A DNA stretch of 62,002 nt. Origin: Flavobacteriales bacterium (GTDB lineage Bacteria; Bacteroidota; Bacteroidia; CAIKAF01). The stretch covers positions 1-62,002 of the forward strand of contig JAKRSD010000001.1 in assembly GCA_022402535.1 (NCBI GenBank). Direction: 5' to 3'. A program made the translations under genes and the position numbers. Shown here in pieces: positions 43,228-52,254 of the stretch. The notes below the pieces were generated by a model. It was not told where the DNA came from. It ran no database searches and worked only from the letters and a program-made list of their open reading frames with translations. Within the stretch, counting starts at the first letter, position 1. The number at the start of each line of letters is the position of its first letter.

Positions 43228-44169
43228 ATGAAAAAATTATTTACAATTAGCTCGGCCGTTGTATTATTGGCAGCTTCGGCCACTGCCCAGAGAGAAATTG
43301 GACAACCTCTTCAGTCAATGGCTCATCCGTTCTCTGTATCTATGGACAAAGCTCCTTTTGACACGCTGCTTCCACCCGTTCGCACCGGTTGTACAGATGA
43401 TTTATTCCTGTACGGTGGTAATTTGGGTAATGGAAACACCGGTTTTGTATTGGGTACCAACTCGTTTGATGACGTAGAAAAAGGTCAAATTTTTACTAAT
43501 ACAGCGACAGGGTATGTTTCCGTAGCTTTCGGTTTTGTTTATGTAGCTGGAGCCGGTAACTATGCGGCTAAAGTTTACAACACAGCTGCCGGCGTACCTT
43601 CCCAGCTTTTAGGAGCCAGTGCGCCTACTCCTGCTGCTGCTGTTCAAAACAATATTATGGTATGGGCGTTCAATCCTACCGTATTTGTTGAAGCCGGTGA
43701 TTTTGCCATTACAACAGTTGTAGGTGGTCCTTCTATTACTGCAGGAGATACCTTAGCCTTTTTCTCTACAGAATTAGATTGCGGCGGTGCTCAGTCTGTT
43801 GAAAAATGGGAAGACAACACTTGGCATACCGTAGTTTCAGCTTGGGATGCTGATTTCGATTTAGGTATGGGTGTAATCGTTGACCGCGCTGCCGGTATCG
43901 AAGATGCCAATATGCCTGCTGCCGGTATTGCGCCAAACCCTTCAGTAGATTATACGCTGTTAGGTTATCAAACCAAAGAAAACGGTAACGTGGTTATTCG
44001 TATTACCGATCTTTCCGGAAAAGTGGTAATGGTAATCAACGAAGGAAACAGAGAAGCAGGTATTTATACCCGCAATATCAATGTTACTGAGCTTTCTGCC
44101 GGTACTTATGTTTACGAAGTGAGCTGCAACAACAAGTCTGTAAAAGGACGTATGATTGTTTCTAAATAA
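43228..44169 (+). CDS. T9SS type A sorting domain-containing secreted protein
   Basis: 313 residues with a signal peptide (FTISSAVVLLAASATAQ), a beta-rich passenger with few Cys, and a C-terminal T9SS type A domain (GIAPNPSVDYTLL, ITDLSGKVV, LSAGTYVYEVS, MIVSK). The codon use (many GCT and GGT) looks more biased than in its neighbours and could reflect high expression. The passenger contains no recognised enzyme motif. A promoter box and a strong terminator make it monocistronic. Confidence 0.87.
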   Translation: MKKLFTISSAVVLLAASATAQREIGQPLQSMAHPFSVSMDKAPFDTLLPPVRTGCTDDLFLYGGNLGNGNTGFVLGTNSFDDVEKGQIFTNTATGYVSVAFGFVYVAGAGNYAAKVYNTAAGVPSQLLGASAPTPAAAVQNNIMVWAFNPTVFVEAGDFAITTVVGGPSITAGDTLAFFSTELDCGGAQSVEKWEDNTWHTVVSAWDADFDLGMGVIVDRAAGIEDANMPAAGIAPNPSVDYTLLGYQTKENGNVVIRITDLSGKVVMVINEGNREAGIYTRNINVTELSAGTYVYEVSCNNKSVKGRMIVSK

Positions 44170-44189
44170 TCGACAAACAAATCTTATTA

Positions 44190-44225
44190 AAAAAGGCTTC
44201 TCATTTGAGAAGCCTTTTTTTTATT
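44190..44225. terminator. bidirectional intrinsic terminator
   Basis: GGCTTCTCA (44195-44203) pairs perfectly with TGAGAAGCC (44206-44214), with A-rich left and T-rich right flanks. It ends both the T9SS cargo gene and the convergent phosphodiesterase gene. Confidence 0.92.
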
Positions 44226-45121
44226 TAAAAACGCAAGGTCATCAACACCGAAAAATGGTCGGAAAGGTCTTCATTTTGGGGGCTCCATCTTTGCATGTAA
44301 CGTTTTACTTCCCGCTGCATAAAAGAAGGTTTTACCCCATTGGCTTTGTAAAATACAAAATCAATCACTTTCCGGCTTTCCGGATTATATCCGCCCATAT
44401 CATTCAATAAATGGTCGCTGGTGTATTGCAATTCCCCCGTTAAATCACCGTCTTCCATTTCAAAAGTGGCCAACATGGAAGTATAAATATCGGTTCCCTT
44501 TCGGATATTAAAATCTCCCGCCATAAGCTGTGGAACGCCCTGTTTGGCATGTTTTCTCATCATGGCCACAATTTCTAAATACTGCCCGGTTTTTAACACA
44601 AGGGTTCCTCCGGCTTCCATATGTGTGCCCATAATCTGAAGGGTTTGCCCGTTCCATTCGGTTTCAACCAATAAGGCACCTTTTCGGGCAAAACAATCTT
44701 CCTTTTCACATTCCGTAAAATCTATACTATCCAAGGTTTTTAAAGGTGTTTTGCTGAAAATCATCACCCCGCTGTTCAGTTTAATTCCACATTTTTTATC
44801 GTTTGCGGGTCCTGCCGTATATGGATAATGCGGAGCCAACTGTTTGCTGATGATTCGCATGCAGTGCTTATCAAACGCTTCCTGAAATACGATGATATCA
44901 ATATTATCCGCAATCAGTTTTTCGGGAATAAGCCTTGCTCTTTTTACGGGACCATGTTTCAGGTGGGCAATCCAACGGGGCAACATCTGTATGTTGTAAG
45001 AAAGTACCCGCAGTTCTTTTTCTTCTTTGATTAAACCGTTGTTAGGGTGGGCAAAACTTGCCGAAGAAATAAGCATGGCCGAAACCATGACAAGGAAAAT
45101 GGATTTATAAAATGTGCTCAT
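44225..45121 (-). CDS. secreted endonuclease/exonuclease/phosphatase-family phosphodiesterase, sphingomyelinase-like
   Basis: 298 residues with a signal peptide (SIFLVMVSAMLISSASFAH). The DNase I-like fold is marked by LRVLSYNIQMLP, IIVFQEAFD with the catalytic Glu, GTHMEAGG, MAGDFNIRKGTD, and SDHFSVLM with the terminal catalytic His. The order and VLSYNIQMLPRW resemble bacterial neutral sphingomyelinases more than nucleases. A phospholipase C-type or other phosphodiesterase role is also possible. It acts outside the cytosol. It may recycle host or self sphingolipids, which Bacteroidota contain. Confidence 0.8.
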   Translation of the reverse strand: MSTFYKSIFLVMVSAMLISSASFAHPNNGLIKEEKELRVLSYNIQMLPRWIAHLKHGPVKRARLIPEKLIADNIDIIVFQEAFDKHCMRIISKQLAPHYPYTAGPANDKKCGIKLNSGVMIFSKTPLKTLDSIDFTECEKEDCFARKGALLVETEWNGQTLQIMGTHMEAGGTLVLKTGQYLEIVAMMRKHAKQGVPQLMAGDFNIRKGTDIYTSMLATFEMEDGDLTGELQYTSDHLLNDMGGYNPESRKVIDFVFYKANGVKPSFMQREVKRYMQRWSPQNEDLSDHFSVLMTLRF

Positions 45122-45230
45122 TTCGCAAACTTACACGAATATTTTTCACCGTATAATACGGATTCATCCGCAATTGATAACGAAAAATGAGTTTCTCTGT
45201 AACTTTTTGTAGAGTAGGGCGTCTTATCTG

Positions 45231-45238
45231 TAATTTTG
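45231..45238 (+). promoter_or_regulatory. -7 promoter box of the ECF sigma gene
   Basis: TAATTTTG, exact TAnnTTTG match. It ends seven bases before the TTG start codon at 45246. Confidence 0.5.
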
Positions 45239-45245
45239 GAAAAGT

Positions 45246-45728
45246 TTGACGGCATCAGAATATAACCGGTGTGTAGATGAATTTGCCGACGGAGTGTACC
45301 GATTTGTGTTGAAAAACATACGCGATACCGAAGCGGCCAAAGACATTGTACAGGACACGTTTGAAAAAATGTGGCGCCTGCGCGACGGCATTGATGCCCC
45401 CAAAGCCAAATCGTATCTATTCACTGCGGCCTACAGAACCTTGGTGGATTATACCCGCCGCAGAAAAAACCAGGTTTCGGATGAGAAATTAGTCCATTGG
45501 GAATCGGAATCTGATTTTAATATTGACCTGCGCGAAATGATTGATAAAGCCTTGGATACGCTGCCCGAAGATCAACGGGTGGTGATAACCCTGCGTGATT
45601 TGGAAGGCTATTCGTATGAAGAAATCGGAGAAATTACCGGACTCAATGAATCGCAGGTGAAGGTTTATATATACAGGGCCCGATTGGCCATGAAAAAGTT
45701 TTTGGTAAGTCGGGAGGTGTTGGTATGA
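45246..45728 (+). CDS. ECF-type RNA polymerase sigma factor
   Basis: 160 residues with region 2 (NRCVDEFADGVYRFVLKN, AKDIVQDTFEKMWRLRD, around residues 8-52) and region 4 (LPEDQRVVITLRDLEGYSYEEIGEITG, around 108-135). No ATG precedes region 2, so the TTG at 45246 is the likely start; other Bacteroidota ECF factors begin with the same T-x-x-E-Y pattern. It overlaps the next gene by four bases (ATGA), typical of a sigma/anti-sigma pair. The regulon is unknown. Confidence 0.9.
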   Translation: MTASEYNRCVDEFADGVYRFVLKNIRDTEAAKDIVQDTFEKMWRLRDGIDAPKAKSYLFTAAYRTLVDYTRRRKNQVSDEKLVHWESESDFNIDLREMIDKALDTLPEDQRVVITLRDLEGYSYEEIGEITGLNESQVKVYIYRARLAMKKFLVSREVLV

Positions 45729-46729
45729 TAAACAGAACAAATTATGAAGCTTGGTTTGTGTCTTATTTAGACGGAACTCTTTCTGCCGAAGAGCAGAAAT
45801 CGCTTCGTCTGTTTTTGCTTGAAAATCCTGATTTAGCTGAAGAATTGGAAGCGGTTTCGGATGTGGAACGGCTTGTTGCTTCTGAAAATACTCCTCCTTT
45901 TCAATCCCTGAAAAAGAAAATTGTACCTGCAGGTGATTTGAATGAATCGAATTATGAAGACTCTTTCATTGCCCTGCATGAAGGCGATTTATCAGTTTCA
46001 GAGATAAGATCGGTAAACGAATTTTTGGCTCTAAACACTTTTCTACAAAGAGAAGCCGATGCTTTTTCAAAAATAAGAGTGACCCACAGCGGCGAAATAT
46101 ATCCCAATAAATCGGCCCTGAAGCATACACCCGTAATTCCGCTTTTCATCCGAATCTCGGCGGTGGCGGCGTCTGTATTATTATTCGTGGGCGTTTTCCG
46201 TTTTTGGAATACCGAAAAGGAAGGGAGCACCACGCGTACTTTATATTCGGTTTCCGTTAACCCGGCATATCCTTCCGTGGATATAGTGAATAAAAATTTG
46301 CCTGATGAAACGTTCCCTTCTATACAAGTTGAGAAAACGAATCGGGTAAGGGAAGAATTGATGATTCAAAAGGAAATACAGATGGTTTCGGTAGAACCGG
46401 TTTCCCTTACCCCATTGGCTCAAGTGGATTACAATACGAGTGTAAAAGCTAACCCCATGAATATGAAACCGGTTTTGGAAGAGAAAGAATATGCTTCGCT
46501 CAAAGAAGTGGCCGGGGTGATTTTAGAAACCGGTGTGGGCGAAAACGGCCTATCGGATGGGCTGAAAGAACAACGAAAAATAACGGCGGGAGATATGATG
46601 GATGTGGCGGCTCTTCCCTTTAAAAATGCCGATAAACCCTTCATCACATCACGCAAAAAGGAGAAATCAGGTACCCGCGATGTGAAAATCAGATTAGGCA
46701 TTTTTGAAGCCGAATTTGCCCTTAAATAG
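45725..46729 (+). CDS. putative anti-sigma factor, single-pass membrane protein with two N-terminal repeats
   Basis: 334 residues, coupled to the ECF sigma gene by a four-base overlap. Two related modules occupy the N-terminal cytosolic part: NYEAWFVSYLDGTLS (about residues 6-20) and NYEDSFIALHEGDLS (about 76-90), each followed by a helical stretch of about 30 residues. A transmembrane helix follows (IRISAVAASVLLFVGVFRF, around 142-160), then a long low-complexity exterior domain. A sigma-binding role is inferred from position. The end overlaps the convergent YfhO gene by eight bases. Confidence 0.72.
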   Translation: MINRTNYEAWFVSYLDGTLSAEEQKSLRLFLLENPDLAEELEAVSDVERLVASENTPPFQSLKKKIVPAGDLNESNYEDSFIALHEGDLSVSEIRSVNEFLALNTFLQREADAFSKIRVTHSGEIYPNKSALKHTPVIPLFIRISAVAASVLLFVGVFRFWNTEKEGSTTRTLYSVSVNPAYPSVDIVNKNLPDETFPSIQVEKTNRVREELMIQKEIQMVSVEPVSLTPLAQVDYNTSVKANPMNMKPVLEEKEYASLKEVAGVILETGVGENGLSDGLKEQRKITAGDMMDVAALPFKNADKPFITSRKKEKSGTRDVKIRLGIFEAEFALK

Positions 46730-48884
46730 TTGATCTTTTTATTGGGATAAAACCGATGAACAGCAATACCAGAACAGTTATTGCACTTACGTAAAAAGCC
46801 CGGTTTACGGCTTTGTTTTTATAGACAAATTCAACCGTATGTTTGCCGCTTGAAACGGGAACGGACATGAATAACGAATTACTTTGAATGATTTCCGTTT
46901 CTTTCCCATCTACTAAAGCCGCCCAGCCGGTGTATTCAGATTGAAGCAGGGTAAGGAAATACGCTTGTGATGTTTCAGTTTGAAGGGTGATGGACGAAGG
47001 CGAAATGTCCTTGATTTTTACCATTTCATTCTGTAAAATGGAGTCCGTTGAAATACTGTTATAATTCACAAAAATGTCTTCCTCAACATATAGACTTGTA
47101 GGTTGGATATTGCCGGCTTCCCGGTCTGTGTTAAACTGTTTGAAGCTGCGTATATCACGGCTTACATACACCAGCGGCAGCGTATTTATTTTTTCCAGTT
47201 CATCCGGATATAAATCAATCAGATTTAGGGTGGATGTGAAAATGAAATTATTCATTCCATCAGACGAAGGTTGTTTTTTGAAGATGTTGAGGTTTTTCCA
47301 GAAAGGTCCGCTCACCAGTTCGGGAGCTTTGTTGCCTATGGGTTCCAGTGTGGGAATGGGAAACCCTTTTGTGAAACCTTGTTCTCCTGCTTTTGATTCC
47401 GTTCCCGTGAATTCTTTGTAAAAAACCGTGTATGGACTATTGAGCTGAACGGCTAATAGTAAATCCGCCGTCAAAAATAAACCCCATATAACCACCCGTT
47501 TTTGTGTGGATATATTCAGTTTTAACATGCCGAAAGCCAATAGTAAAAACAATCCTGCAGGAATGGCCTGAATGACCATGTTGTTCCACATCACGGGGTC
47601 TTCTAGGCGGATAAATAAACGGGTTTGATAAAATTCGGAAAGTGAAAACGGATCGGAAAAATAAGCGAATAGCCCCAAGGATATAACAACAACAGCAGTA
47701 ATTAATAAAAGGAATTCAGCGATTTTTTTGAGCGGATATTTATCCAACAGGATTTCCTGCAGCATATAACCCGAAACGAGCAAAAACGAAAGGATGACAT
47801 AAATACGGAACACACTGGGAAAACGAAAAATATTCATGGCCGGGAAATACTCAAAAAGCCAGGCTCTCACGGGTAACGCATTGCCCACGGCCGCAGCCAG
47901 CGCAAAAAGTCCAAAGCCTAAAAACACCTTTTGCAGCGGTGTTTTTTTTCGGATAAGCGCCAGTAAAAACACAGGCACCATAAGCACGCCGAAATAGGCA
48001 TTACTCATGGACATATCGGTCTGAATAAAATCGTTATCGACCGAAGTAAAAGGAAATACAAACGATAGAAAAGATTGTACGGAAAAAGGACCGTACAAGG
48101 CATTTTGTAATTGAAAACTGTTGGCCCGGGTAATGTATGGTAAGGCTCCATAAACAGAAACCAGCATCACGGAGGCTGCCGCGATATAAAACAGTGCCAA
48201 CAGCAGGTTCATGCCAATTCGCATCCTCAATTGATGATACTGTTTTTCCTTAGCATCTCCGATAAGAAAATAGAGAAACAAAACCGCCAGAAAATAAACC
48301 AGAATTACAGTAAAAGCGGGATATCCGCCCGTGATGAGCATAAAGAGTGCTAAGGCCGTTTTAGCTGCATATTGAATCGTTAACGTGCGTTGCAGTTTGA
48401 TAAAATATAACAACACAAAGGGAATCCAACAGGCCGAAATGATATAGGTGATGTGTTGGGCATTTCCCGCAAAAAAGCCGGATAACATATAGGCAATGGC
48501 GAGCAGCAGGGATGTGTTTTTGGTAAGGTTAAAAACACGCGCCAGCTTGAAAAAACCGATTCCGGCCAATCCGATATGGAATACCAATTCCAACGCCAAG
48601 GAATGTAATGTGTAGCCTTTCAAAAAACCGATAATCCACACCACCGGATACCAGGCACCCGACGAAGGGTCGGCGTGTATAGGCGAACCGAACAGTTGAT
48701 AATAATTCCAAAGGGGCAGCTCGCCGGATTGAAGTATTTCGCCCACCAGAAAACGCCAGGGATAATAACAATCGGGCATGTCGTATTTTACCGGATACAC
48801 CATGAAAGCTACCTGCCAAAACGCTAAAACGGCTATGACAAATAACAGCAGATAGCGCGTGAGGTAGGGGAGTTGCCTTTTCAT
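46722..48884 (-). CDS. YfhO-family polytopic membrane protein
   Basis: 720 residues with about a dozen transmembrane segments in the first 480. It has the YfhO signatures DMPDCYYPWRFLVGEIL and PLWNYYQLFGSPIHADPSSG near the N terminus, and a C-terminal soluble beta domain (TSQAYFLTLLQSEYTGWAALVDGKE). The fold is of the GT-C glycosyltransferase type. Its YfhO relatives in Firmicutes act in glycosylation of teichoic acids or glycolipids; the acceptor here is unknown. It overlaps the upstream YihY gene by four bases. Confidence 0.88.
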   Translation of the reverse strand: MKRQLPYLTRYLLLFVIAVLAFWQVAFMVYPVKYDMPDCYYPWRFLVGEILQSGELPLWNYYQLFGSPIHADPSSGAWYPVVWIIGFLKGYTLHSLALELVFHIGLAGIGFFKLARVFNLTKNTSLLLAIAYMLSGFFAGNAQHITYIISACWIPFVLLYFIKLQRTLTIQYAAKTALALFMLITGGYPAFTVILVYFLAVLFLYFLIGDAKEKQYHQLRMRIGMNLLLALFYIAAASVMLVSVYGALPYITRANSFQLQNALYGPFSVQSFLSFVFPFTSVDNDFIQTDMSMSNAYFGVLMVPVFLLALIRKKTPLQKVFLGFGLFALAAAVGNALPVRAWLFEYFPAMNIFRFPSVFRIYVILSFLLVSGYMLQEILLDKYPLKKIAEFLLLITAVVVISLGLFAYFSDPFSLSEFYQTRLFIRLEDPVMWNNMVIQAIPAGLFLLLAFGMLKLNISTQKRVVIWGLFLTADLLLAVQLNSPYTVFYKEFTGTESKAGEQGFTKGFPIPTLEPIGNKAPELVSGPFWKNLNIFKKQPSSDGMNNFIFTSTLNLIDLYPDELEKINTLPLVYVSRDIRSFKQFNTDREAGNIQPTSLYVEEDIFVNYNSISTDSILQNEMVKIKDISPSSITLQTETSQAYFLTLLQSEYTGWAALVDGKETEIIQSNSLFMSVPVSSGKHTVEFVYKNKAVNRAFYVSAITVLVLLFIGFIPIKRSTI

Positions 48885-49825
48885 GATTTTTTGGGAAGGG
48901 TTTTAACACCGGCCAGTTTTCCTGCGGCAATTCCTGCATTCAGCTCAAATCCCGTGAGCAGTACAAGGCAGTTGATAAATATCCAGATCAAAAACACCGG
49001 AATGGAACCCAGCGTTCCGTAAAGGGTGTTGTAGCGGTCGAAATTGGCGAAAAATTCGGCTACGGCCACAGACGAAATAATAGACAGATTACAAGCAGAA
49101 AAGGCGCCGGGTGAAATAAATCCGAGGCGGAATTGACGGGCTGGAGCCAAAAAATAAACCAGACTGATAATCAACAGAATGATGATATACAAACTGATTA
49201 ATCGTACGATGTAGGTTACCGTGCCGGCGTATTCGGCCCAGCCTGTGCGGGCGGCCATAGACTTTATCAGATTACCGATTACAATTAACCCAAATATAGA
49301 CCCCACCGTGATGATAAAAACAAACACCAAAATTCCCAGGGCTTTCAGCCGCATTTTGCCTCCCGGTTCGGTAATGTGTGCCGAAGCATTCATGGCGCGT
49401 ATCATACCTACAATGCCGTTGGTAGAAAAGAAAAACGCCGCCAAAAAACTCACGGACATCAACCCGGTATTTGACGAATTTACCACCTGTTCCACGGTTT
49501 GCCTCAGTAACGAACTTACCTGCGGCGGCATCAGTTCTTCGTAGTTCTTCAGCAGCATATCCTGAAATCCTTCAATAGGCACCACAGGAATGAGCGTACA
49601 TAAAAATAAAATGGCGGGAAATAAAGCCATGAAAAATTTGAACGTCATGGCGGCGGCGCGGTCAAACGGACTGTGTTTGGTTAATCCGTATACAAAATAT
49701 TCGGTAACAAAATAAATCGGAATGCCCCTGAAACCGGGCAGGGAATGCTTGCGCGACCATAACAGAAGCGCTCTTACAGGCGGAAATTCTTTAATCCATT
49801 TTTTTATTTTATCGGCATATATCAT
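48881..49825 (-). CDS. YihY/BrkB-family membrane protein
   Basis: 314 residues with six hydrophobic segments. The YihY signatures are the N-terminal HSPFDRAAAMTFKFFMALFPAILF, FSTNGIVGMIRAMN, and the C-terminal LGSIPVFLIWIFINCLVLLTGFELNA. Proteins of this family were once called RNase BN, which is incorrect. A transport or envelope role is likely. It is translationally coupled by four-base overlaps with both nadC upstream and YfhO downstream. Confidence 0.9.
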   Translation of the reverse strand: MIYADKIKKWIKEFPPVRALLLWSRKHSLPGFRGIPIYFVTEYFVYGLTKHSPFDRAAAMTFKFFMALFPAILFLCTLIPVVPIEGFQDMLLKNYEELMPPQVSSLLRQTVEQVVNSSNTGLMSVSFLAAFFFSTNGIVGMIRAMNASAHITEPGGKMRLKALGILVFVFIITVGSIFGLIVIGNLIKSMAARTGWAEYAGTVTYIVRLISLYIIILLIISLVYFLAPARQFRLGFISPGAFSACNLSIISSVAVAEFFANFDRYNTLYGTLGSIPVFLIWIFINCLVLLTGFELNAGIAAGKLAGVKTLPKKS

Positions 49826-50655
49826 AGGGCCTTCAGGCTCAGGTCTAAACTTTTAACACTGTGGGTGAGGGCTCCGCTCGAAATAAAATCAACGCCCGTG
49901 AGGGCATATTCCAGTACATTGTCTTCCGTAATGCCGCCCGAAGCCTCGGTTTCGTATTGCCTGTTAATGCGTATCACCGCTTTTTCCAGTCTTTCCGGGC
50001 TGAAATTATCCAACATGATCCGATGCACTCCGCCCACTTCCAGTACCTGCTCCAGTTCATCCATGCTGCGCACTTCAATTTCTATTTTCAGATCGAGTTT
50101 GTGCTTTTTCAGATAGGCAGTTGTTTTTTGAATGGCTTCTTTAATTCCGCCGGCAAAATCTACATGATTGTCTTTAATCATAATCATGTCATACAGGCCG
50201 AAACGGTGGTTATATCCCCCGCCGATACGCACGGCTTCCTTCTCCAGAAACCGCATCAGCGGAGTCGTTTTCCGGGTATCAAGTAATTTAGCCTGTGTAC
50301 TTTCTATGGTAGAAACAATGCTTCGTGTTTTGGTGGCTATTCCGCTCATACGCTGCATCACATTAAGCAGGGTCCGTTCAATGGTGAGCATACTGGCAGC
50401 CGAACCTTTCAGGTAGAAGGCTTTCTGTCCTTTTTCAATAGTGTCGCCATCATTGAGCATCGCATCAAATTCCAGTTCGGGGTCGTACATGTGTACAATT
50501 TCTTGGGCTACCCGCATGCCCGCCAATACGCCTTTTTCTTTTACCAATAACACCGATTTTCCTTGTGTGGATCGGGGTACGGTAGCCAGCGTGGTATAAT
50601 CACCCGGGCCTACATCTTCTTGCAATACGAGGCGTACAAATTCGTTTAAATCCAT
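49822..50655 (-). CDS. nadC: nicotinate-nucleotide diphosphorylase (carboxylating), quinolinate phosphoribosyltransferase
   Basis: 277 residues from the ATG at 50655 (MDLNEFVRLVLQED), a standard start; the extension to 50742 overlaps the upstream gene. It converts quinolinate and PRPP to nicotinate mononucleotide in NAD synthesis. Family features: DVGPGDYTT, LLNVMQRMSGIAT, LLDTRKTTPLMRFLEKEAVRIGGGYNHR, IKDNH, and the TIM-barrel loops EIEVRSMDEL and IMLDNFSPE. Last residues SSGALTHSVKSLDLSL are normal. Confidence 0.95.
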   Translation of the reverse strand: MDLNEFVRLVLQEDVGPGDYTTLATVPRSTQGKSVLLVKEKGVLAGMRVAQEIVHMYDPELEFDAMLNDGDTIEKGQKAFYLKGSAASMLTIERTLLNVMQRMSGIATKTRSIVSTIESTQAKLLDTRKTTPLMRFLEKEAVRIGGGYNHRFGLYDMIMIKDNHVDFAGGIKEAIQKTTAYLKKHKLDLKIEIEVRSMDELEQVLEVGGVHRIMLDNFSPERLEKAVIRINRQYETEASGGITEDNVLEYALTGVDFISSGALTHSVKSLDLSLKAL

Positions 50656-50695
50656 GGCATTATATTTTATTTCCCGAAGGGAAAGTTTTTTATAC

Positions 50696-51688
50696 TCAGG
50701 CCAGTTGATCCAGCATGTTTTTGAGCTTGATGATAACATCAATTTCCGAAGGATCGTATCCTCCTTTTTCGGCTAGTATACAACTGGCGATGTCGGTAAG
50801 TTGAATCAGATACAACACACTTTCAAGCGGGCTGGCCCCTTTCGATTTCAGGGTGAACACCTTGCCGGTGTATTGCGAAACCACATCGCGGGTAAACTGC
50901 ATTCTCACTGCATTGCGCGAATATTCCAAGCCGGTTTCAATAAACACCACCGACGTGTCGGGATGTTTTTTACGCCAACCCACCAGTTCGTTATGGTTCA
51001 TCTCGGGAATTACCCGGTTGCTGCACACCATTTTCGCATTTTCGCTCAATTGCTGACAAATACGAACGGCCAAAGCTTCGTATCCGCTTTCGGAATAAAA
51101 GATGGGGAATGTGTTATACACGGCTTCGGCAAATAATTCCGCTTCTTTCCGTATGGATTCGCCTTCTTTTTCCAGGGTTTCGGCAGTCTGTATCCATTGG
51201 GCTTTGTATTCCTCGGAAATAAGTCCTGCCTGCGAAAAAATATGATAAAGCTGCCCCAGGGAATAGCCGATACACGACCGCGGAGGCATACCGCCCGGTA
51301 TTTCAATCAAACCGTACCCCTTTTCGCGGAAGAGTTTTCCGAGTTTTCCACCCGAGGTAACGGCAATCATTTTGGCCCCTTTTTTTTCGGCTTCGTACAC
51401 CGCCGAAAGGGTTTCTTCGGTATTACCCGAGTAGGAGCAGGCTACAAATAAAGTTTGGGAATCTACAAAAGCCGGGCAGAAATAGTCTTTGTTTACATAC
51501 ACGGGTATGGGACATTCTTTTTTAGAAAGTTCGGCAATGAGGGAAGCACCGATTCCGCTTCCGCCCAAACCGCTCAAAACCACATTGTTGATATTGCCCG
51601 ATAATGCCCGAAAGTCGTATCTGCTGCTAATTTCCAATGCTTCCCTCAGTTGTGCGGGAAATGCATCTACAAGTTCTTTCATACCCAT
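50696..51688 (-). CDS. bifunctional phosphoglucose/phosphomannose isomerase
   Basis: 330 residues with two SIS domains. The first has LSGLGGSGIGASLIAEL and VACSYSGNTEETLSAV (sugar-phosphate loop), and the active-site base lies in EMNHNELVGW. The size fits the PGI/PMI family of about 320-350 residues, which interconverts glucose-6-P and fructose-6-P and also mannose-6-P. First gene of the minus-strand operon with nadC, YihY and YfhO. A near-consensus TTTATTTG lies upstream on the minus strand. Confidence 0.88.
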   Translation of the reverse strand: MGMKELVDAFPAQLREALEISSRYDFRALSGNINNVVLSGLGGSGIGASLIAELSKKECPIPVYVNKDYFCPAFVDSQTLFVACSYSGNTEETLSAVYEAEKKGAKMIAVTSGGKLGKLFREKGYGLIEIPGGMPPRSCIGYSLGQLYHIFSQAGLISEEYKAQWIQTAETLEKEGESIRKEAELFAEAVYNTFPIFYSESGYEALAVRICQQLSENAKMVCSNRVIPEMNHNELVGWRKKHPDTSVVFIETGLEYSRNAVRMQFTRDVVSQYTGKVFTLKSKGASPLESVLYLIQLTDIASCILAEKGGYDPSEIDVIIKLKNMLDQLA

Positions 51689-51747
51689 GATTAATCATGA
51701 CAAATAAAGCGATTTTTGCCGAAAAAGGGAACGCCGCGCAAATTGCC

Positions 51748-51755
51748 TACTTTTG
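51748..51755 (+). promoter_or_regulatory. -7 promoter box just before the RNase H gene
   Basis: TACTTTTG, exact TAnnTTTG match. It ends five bases before the ATG at 51761, so transcription would begin at the start codon (leaderless) and the upstream in-frame ATG at 51716 is excluded. Confidence 0.55.
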
Positions 51756-51760
51756 CGGCA

Positions 51761-52249
51761 ATGGAAGAAACCGTTCACATATTTACCGACGGTGCCGCCT
51801 CCGGAAATCCGGGTCCCGGCGGACTGGGAATCGTGATGCTTTTCGGAAATAAAAAAAAGGAAATGGCCCGCGGGTTCCGCCTGACCACCAACAACCGCAT
51901 GGAGCTGCTTGCCGTGATCCTGGCGCTCGAAGCCCTCAAAACCGAAAAACACCCCACGGTGGTGTATTCCGATTCTAAATATGTGGTGGATGCCATCAAC
52001 AAAGGGTGGCTGTTTGATTGGGAGCGAAAGCAGTTTGCCAAAAAAGCAAATCCCGATTTATGGGCCCGTTTCTTGCCGCTTTACCGCAGACATAAGCCCC
52101 GCTTTGTATGGGTAAAGGGCCATGCCGATAATGCCTACAACAACCGCTGCGATGAACTGGCCGTAGAGGCATACAAAAACGGAAAATTGGAAACGGATGC
52201 CTATTTCGAAAAATTGAAAGCACAGGAAAAAGACTCGTTGGGTTTTTAG
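51761..52249 (+). CDS. rnhA: ribonuclease HI
   Basis: 162 residues from the ATG at 51761. All four catalytic acidic residues are visible: Asp10 in FTDGAASGNPG, Glu in NNRMELLAV, Asp in YSDSKYVVDA, and Asp in GHADNAYNNRCDELA. It degrades RNA in RNA-DNA hybrids. The length is typical of type I enzymes. The leader is essentially absent. Convergent with the next gene, five bases away. Confidence 0.92.
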   Translation: MEETVHIFTDGAASGNPGPGGLGIVMLFGNKKKEMARGFRLTTNNRMELLAVILALEALKTEKHPTVVYSDSKYVVDAINKGWLFDWERKQFAKKANPDLWARFLPLYRRHKPRFVWVKGHADNAYNNRCDELAVEAYKNGKLETDAYFEKLKAQEKDSLGF

Positions 52250-52254
52250 GATTA

